Part shown: piece by piece, positions 62,207 to 64,000 of the stretch
Numbering within the stretch: the first letter of the stretch is position 1
How the letters are laid out: each line of letters opens with the position of its first letter
Origin: Parasphingorhabdus flavimaris
Lineage (GTDB): Bacteria; Pseudomonadota; Alphaproteobacteria; Sphingomonadales; Sphingomonadaceae
DNA: 64,000 nt
NCBI RefSeq assembly: GCF_013371215.1
Contig: NZ_JABWMH010000001.1
Coordinates: forward strand, 496,001-560,000
Direction: 5' to 3'
Translations under genes and position numbers: made by a program
The notes under the pieces: generated by a model
What the model saw: only the letters and a program-made list of their open reading frames with translations
Told to the model about the DNA's origin: nothing
Database searches by the model: none

Positions 62207-62485
62207 ATGGCGCGGAAGAGATATACACCGGAGCAGATCATCGGGATGCTGCGAGAAGCCGAGGTTCGGCTGGCACACGGCGAGAGGGTTGGTGCGATAT
62301 GCCGGTCGTTGAGCATATCGGAGCAGAGTTACTATCGCTGGCGGCGTGAATATGGCGGGTTGAAGGTGAGCCAGGCTCGGCGTTTGAAGGACCTTGAGAA
62401 GGAGAACCAGCGGCTCCGAAAGGCGGTGTCGAACCTGACGCTCGACGCTTTGATCCTGAAGGAGATTGTCGAGGGAAAGTACTGA
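62207..62485 (+). CDS. IS3-family transposase OrfA
   Basis: The 92-residue OrfA has an HTH ([20 protein letters not shown], near residue 27) and a leucine-zipper-like end ([20 protein letters not shown]). It binds the IS ends and, by a -1 frameshift near GGGAAAG (62473-62479), is fused to OrfB to give the active transposase. Confidence 0.9.
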   Translation: MARKRYTPEQIIGMLREAEVRLAHGERVGAICRSLSISEQSYYRWRREYGGLKVSQARRLKDLEKENQRLRKAVSNLTLDALILKEIVEGKY

Positions 62486-62517
62486 GCCCCTCGCGGCGCC
62501 GTTCGGCGGTCGACCAT

Positions 62518-63399
62518 GTGTGTAAGGCGCTCGGAGTATCCGAGCGTCGTGCCTGCAAGGTGACGGGCCAGCACCGTTCGACCCAGAGGAAGCCGGCGAG
62601 ACCGCGGCCTGATGAGAAGTCGCTGACAGCCGAGATCATCCGGCTGGCCTCGCAATACGGCCGATATGGCTACCGCCGTATTACCGGCCTGCTGCGTAAT
62701 GACGGCTGGACGGTTAACGCGAAGCGGGTCGAGCGCATCTGGCGCCGCGAGGGGCTCAAAGTTCCGAAGAAGCAACCGAAACGTGGTCGGTTATGGCTGA
62801 ACGATGGCTCGTGCATGCGGCTCCGACCCCAATATCGTGGCCATGTCTGGAGCTACGACTTCGTCGCCGACCGCACCCATGACGGCAAGGCGTTCCGGAT
62901 GCTGACGGTGATCGATGAACACAGCCGGGAGTGCCTGGCGATCCATGTCCAGCGACAGCTCAAGAGCGACGATGTGCTGGCGGTACTGACCGATCTGTTC
63001 CAGCGTCATGGTCCGCCAGCACATATAAGATCGGATAATGGCGCGGAGTTTACCTCCCATACCGTGCGCGACTGGCTCGGCAGGATTGGCGTGAAGACGC
63101 TCTACATCGAACCGGGCAGCCCTTGGGAAAATGGCTACAACGAGAGCTTCAACGGCAAGCTCAGGGACGAACTTCTCAATGGCGAAATATTTTACACGCT
63201 GAGGGAGGCCGAAATCCTGATTGGATGCTGGCGCCAGCATTACAACACACTCCGCCCGCACAGCTCGCTGGGCTACAAGCCGCCAGCTCCAGAAACTATC
63301 TTGCCTCGCCCTGCTGGTCTGCCCTACGCTACGCTCCGGGCCGCCCAGCAGGGCGACCTTAACCGCCGGAACTCTAACTTAGCCGGTGGACCACCCTAA
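62518..63399 (+). CDS. IS3-family transposase OrfB (DDE integrase core)
   Basis: The 293 residues counted from the GTG at 62518 include the RNase H-like core: [15 protein letters not shown] (first Asp), [11 protein letters not shown] (second Asp), and [16 protein letters not shown] (Glu). The frame is open upstream in the -1 phase to OrfA, so the natural product is the OrfAB fusion. Length is normal for IS3 elements. Confidence 0.9.
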   Translation: MCKALGVSERRACKVTGQHRSTQRKPARPRPDEKSLTAEIIRLASQYGRYGYRRITGLLRNDGWTVNAKRVERIWRREGLKVPKKQPKRGRLWLNDGSCMRLRPQYRGHVWSYDFVADRTHDGKAFRMLTVIDEHSRECLAIHVQRQLKSDDVLAVLTDLFQRHGPPAHIRSDNGAEFTSHTVRDWLGRIGVKTLYIEPGSPWENGYNESFNGKLRDELLNGEIFYTLREAEILIGCWRQHYNTLRPHSSLGYKPPAPETILPRPAGLPYATLRAAQQGDLNRRNSNLAGGPP

Positions 63400-63600
63400 T
63401 GGGGCAGGCCAGAAGGCCTTATCCCAAATGCCTGTTAGCAGAGGCATGTGTTCTGCGACACGGGAATCGGACATGTGAACTATGATCTCGTTTAGGTTGA
63501 TCTCGGGTAATCTGACGAAAGTGATCTCGGTTTTCAAAATGGCTTCCAGTATCTCCTTTTATCTATTTCTATCGTCCGAGTGTATCTATTATTTAAGGAA

Positions 63601-64000
63601 ATGCCCATATCAAGATATGACTGGCTGACGGTTGCTACTGATGTTTTCTTATTGAGGCATATATCTGTGGTGGATTGTGCTCTAATCCTATTCAACACGG
63701 TTTTTTTATTAGGTTTGAAAGAGCAACAATACCTGTTGTCCAATCTTATGAAACACGGGCTGCCTGTTCATATGGCAACGAAGGGGGATTTACGGACGAT
63801 GACCAGCCGTTTAAAACGGCCTCGCTGTTTAATGATAAGATGTATAGAATGACCGGCACTGACCGATATGGACGCACGATTGATGTAGATCTATCATTTC
63901 GTGAGGGACTTGTAGTCCTCCAACGTGAATTCAACCAATCAGTTCTCCGTTTGAAGAGCCAACTCGATCAACTCTACGATTTCCTGTGGGATGGTTTTGA
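63601..64000 (+). pseudogene. Frame-broken gene running off the window end
   Basis: From ATG 63601 a frame reads MPISRYDWLTVATDVFLLRH and continues as a helical protein to LMKHGLPVHM, then shifts near 63750-63780. A second frame, GFTDDDQPFKTASLFNDKMY and DVDLSFREGLVVLQREFNQS, continues to the last base. The two make sense only as one protein with a deletion or frameshift. It resembles helical HEPN-like families in outline but is not assigned. Confidence 0.5.

Larger units (their letters stand above)
62133..63411. mobile_element. IS3-family insertion sequence (IS407-group like), 1,279 bp
   Basis: The ends are imperfect inverted repeats beginning TGGCCTGCCCC on both sides and ending GGTCCA about 25 bases in. 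Both flanks carry GAAG (62129-62132 and 63412-63415), a 4-bp target duplication. It holds orfA and orfB in two frames. The element is inside the GNAT gene. Confidence 0.9.
61781..63537 (-). pseudogene. GNAT N-acetyltransferase gene split by the IS3-family element
   Basis: Removing 62133-63411 and one copy of the 4-bp duplication restores one open frame of 158 codons. It starts with TTG at 63537 and runs through EITFVRLPEINLNEI, HMPLLTGIWDKAF, then across the junction to TAKFVSTKEERW, HWAILSNNRYIGWGGFQ, and ends RFLKYRLETD. This is the GNAT (acetyl-CoA transferase) pattern. The start overlaps an upstream frame's stop (TTGA). The gene is inactive in this strain. Confidence 0.82.

Noticed and set aside
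63534-63743. 69-residue minus-strand frame upstream of the GNAT start
   Set aside because: It overlaps the plus-strand remnant and shows no family features; only the TTGA overlap argued for it.

Overview
The window comes from an alphaproteobacterial chromosome, most likely a sphingomonad (Sphingopyxis / Sphingorhabdus / Parasphingorhabdus type). This is inferred from the style of the protein sequences, from an alphaproteobacterial RpoH promoter in front of dnaK, and from familiar gene neighbourhoods (dnaK-dnaJ, radA-cvpA, aroK-aroB, xerD-accA-M48 protease, comF-grxC-nitrilase-DUF1178). No database search was possible.

Bases 1 to about 29,300 are core chromosome: a lipoprotein fragment, a MATE exporter, an OmpW porin, a copper chaperone, dnaK and dnaJ, an orphan LuxR regulator, a DUF6445 protein, a metallo-beta-lactamase-fold lipoprotein, a patatin-like lipase, radA, cvpA, an IscU-like scaffold, a Kef-type antiporter, aroB and aroK, xerD, accA, an M48 protease, two Flp pilins, mutT, a methyltransferase, comF, grxC, a nitrilase-family hydrolase and a DUF1178 protein. 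This block ends at a tRNA-Arg(CCT).

From the 3' half of that tRNA to the end of the window (about 34.7 kb) the content is accessory. A large serine recombinase reads backwards into the tRNA, so the tRNA is the likely attachment site. Next comes an EcoRII-like restriction-modification module: a methylase with an N-terminal DNA-binding domain and a 39-bp palindrome at its start, a Vsr nuclease, an EcoRII-type nuclease, and a MORC/MutL-like ATPase with a C-terminal nuclease fold. A putative PD-(D/E)XK protein, a resolvase and two unknown genes follow. A compact cassette then holds a cytoplasmic subtilase, an I9-inhibitor-like small protein, a Trypco1-like protein and an internally duplicated HTH-like protein. 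Conjugation-linked genes come next: ardA, a Fic toxin-antitoxin pair, a VirD4/TraG coupling protein split into two overlapping frames, a basic protein whose tail matches the Fic tail, and a membrane coiled-coil protein. After these lie several small plasmid-type genes and the mobile mystery protein A/B pair. Three upstream regions in this stretch (near 37.1, 44.25 and 51.2 kb) carry a common structured motif whose stems covary.

The last 11 kb is a scarred catabolic and transposon region. It contains a badly decayed haloalkane dehalogenase, a 3.3-kb block (SDR, azoreductase, LysR, DUF6194) between two 456-bp direct repeats, a TetR-controlled SDR / monooxygenase / SDR run followed by SRPBCC and an ECF sigma factor, an IS3-family element inserted cleanly into a GNAT acetyltransferase gene with a 4-bp target duplication, and a frame-broken gene running off the end.

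The strongest candidates for something undescribed are the subtilase / I9-like / Trypco1 cassette (41.5-44.1 kb), the shared tail motif linking the Fic toxin to a neighbour of the coupling protein, and the three-copy covarying leader motif.
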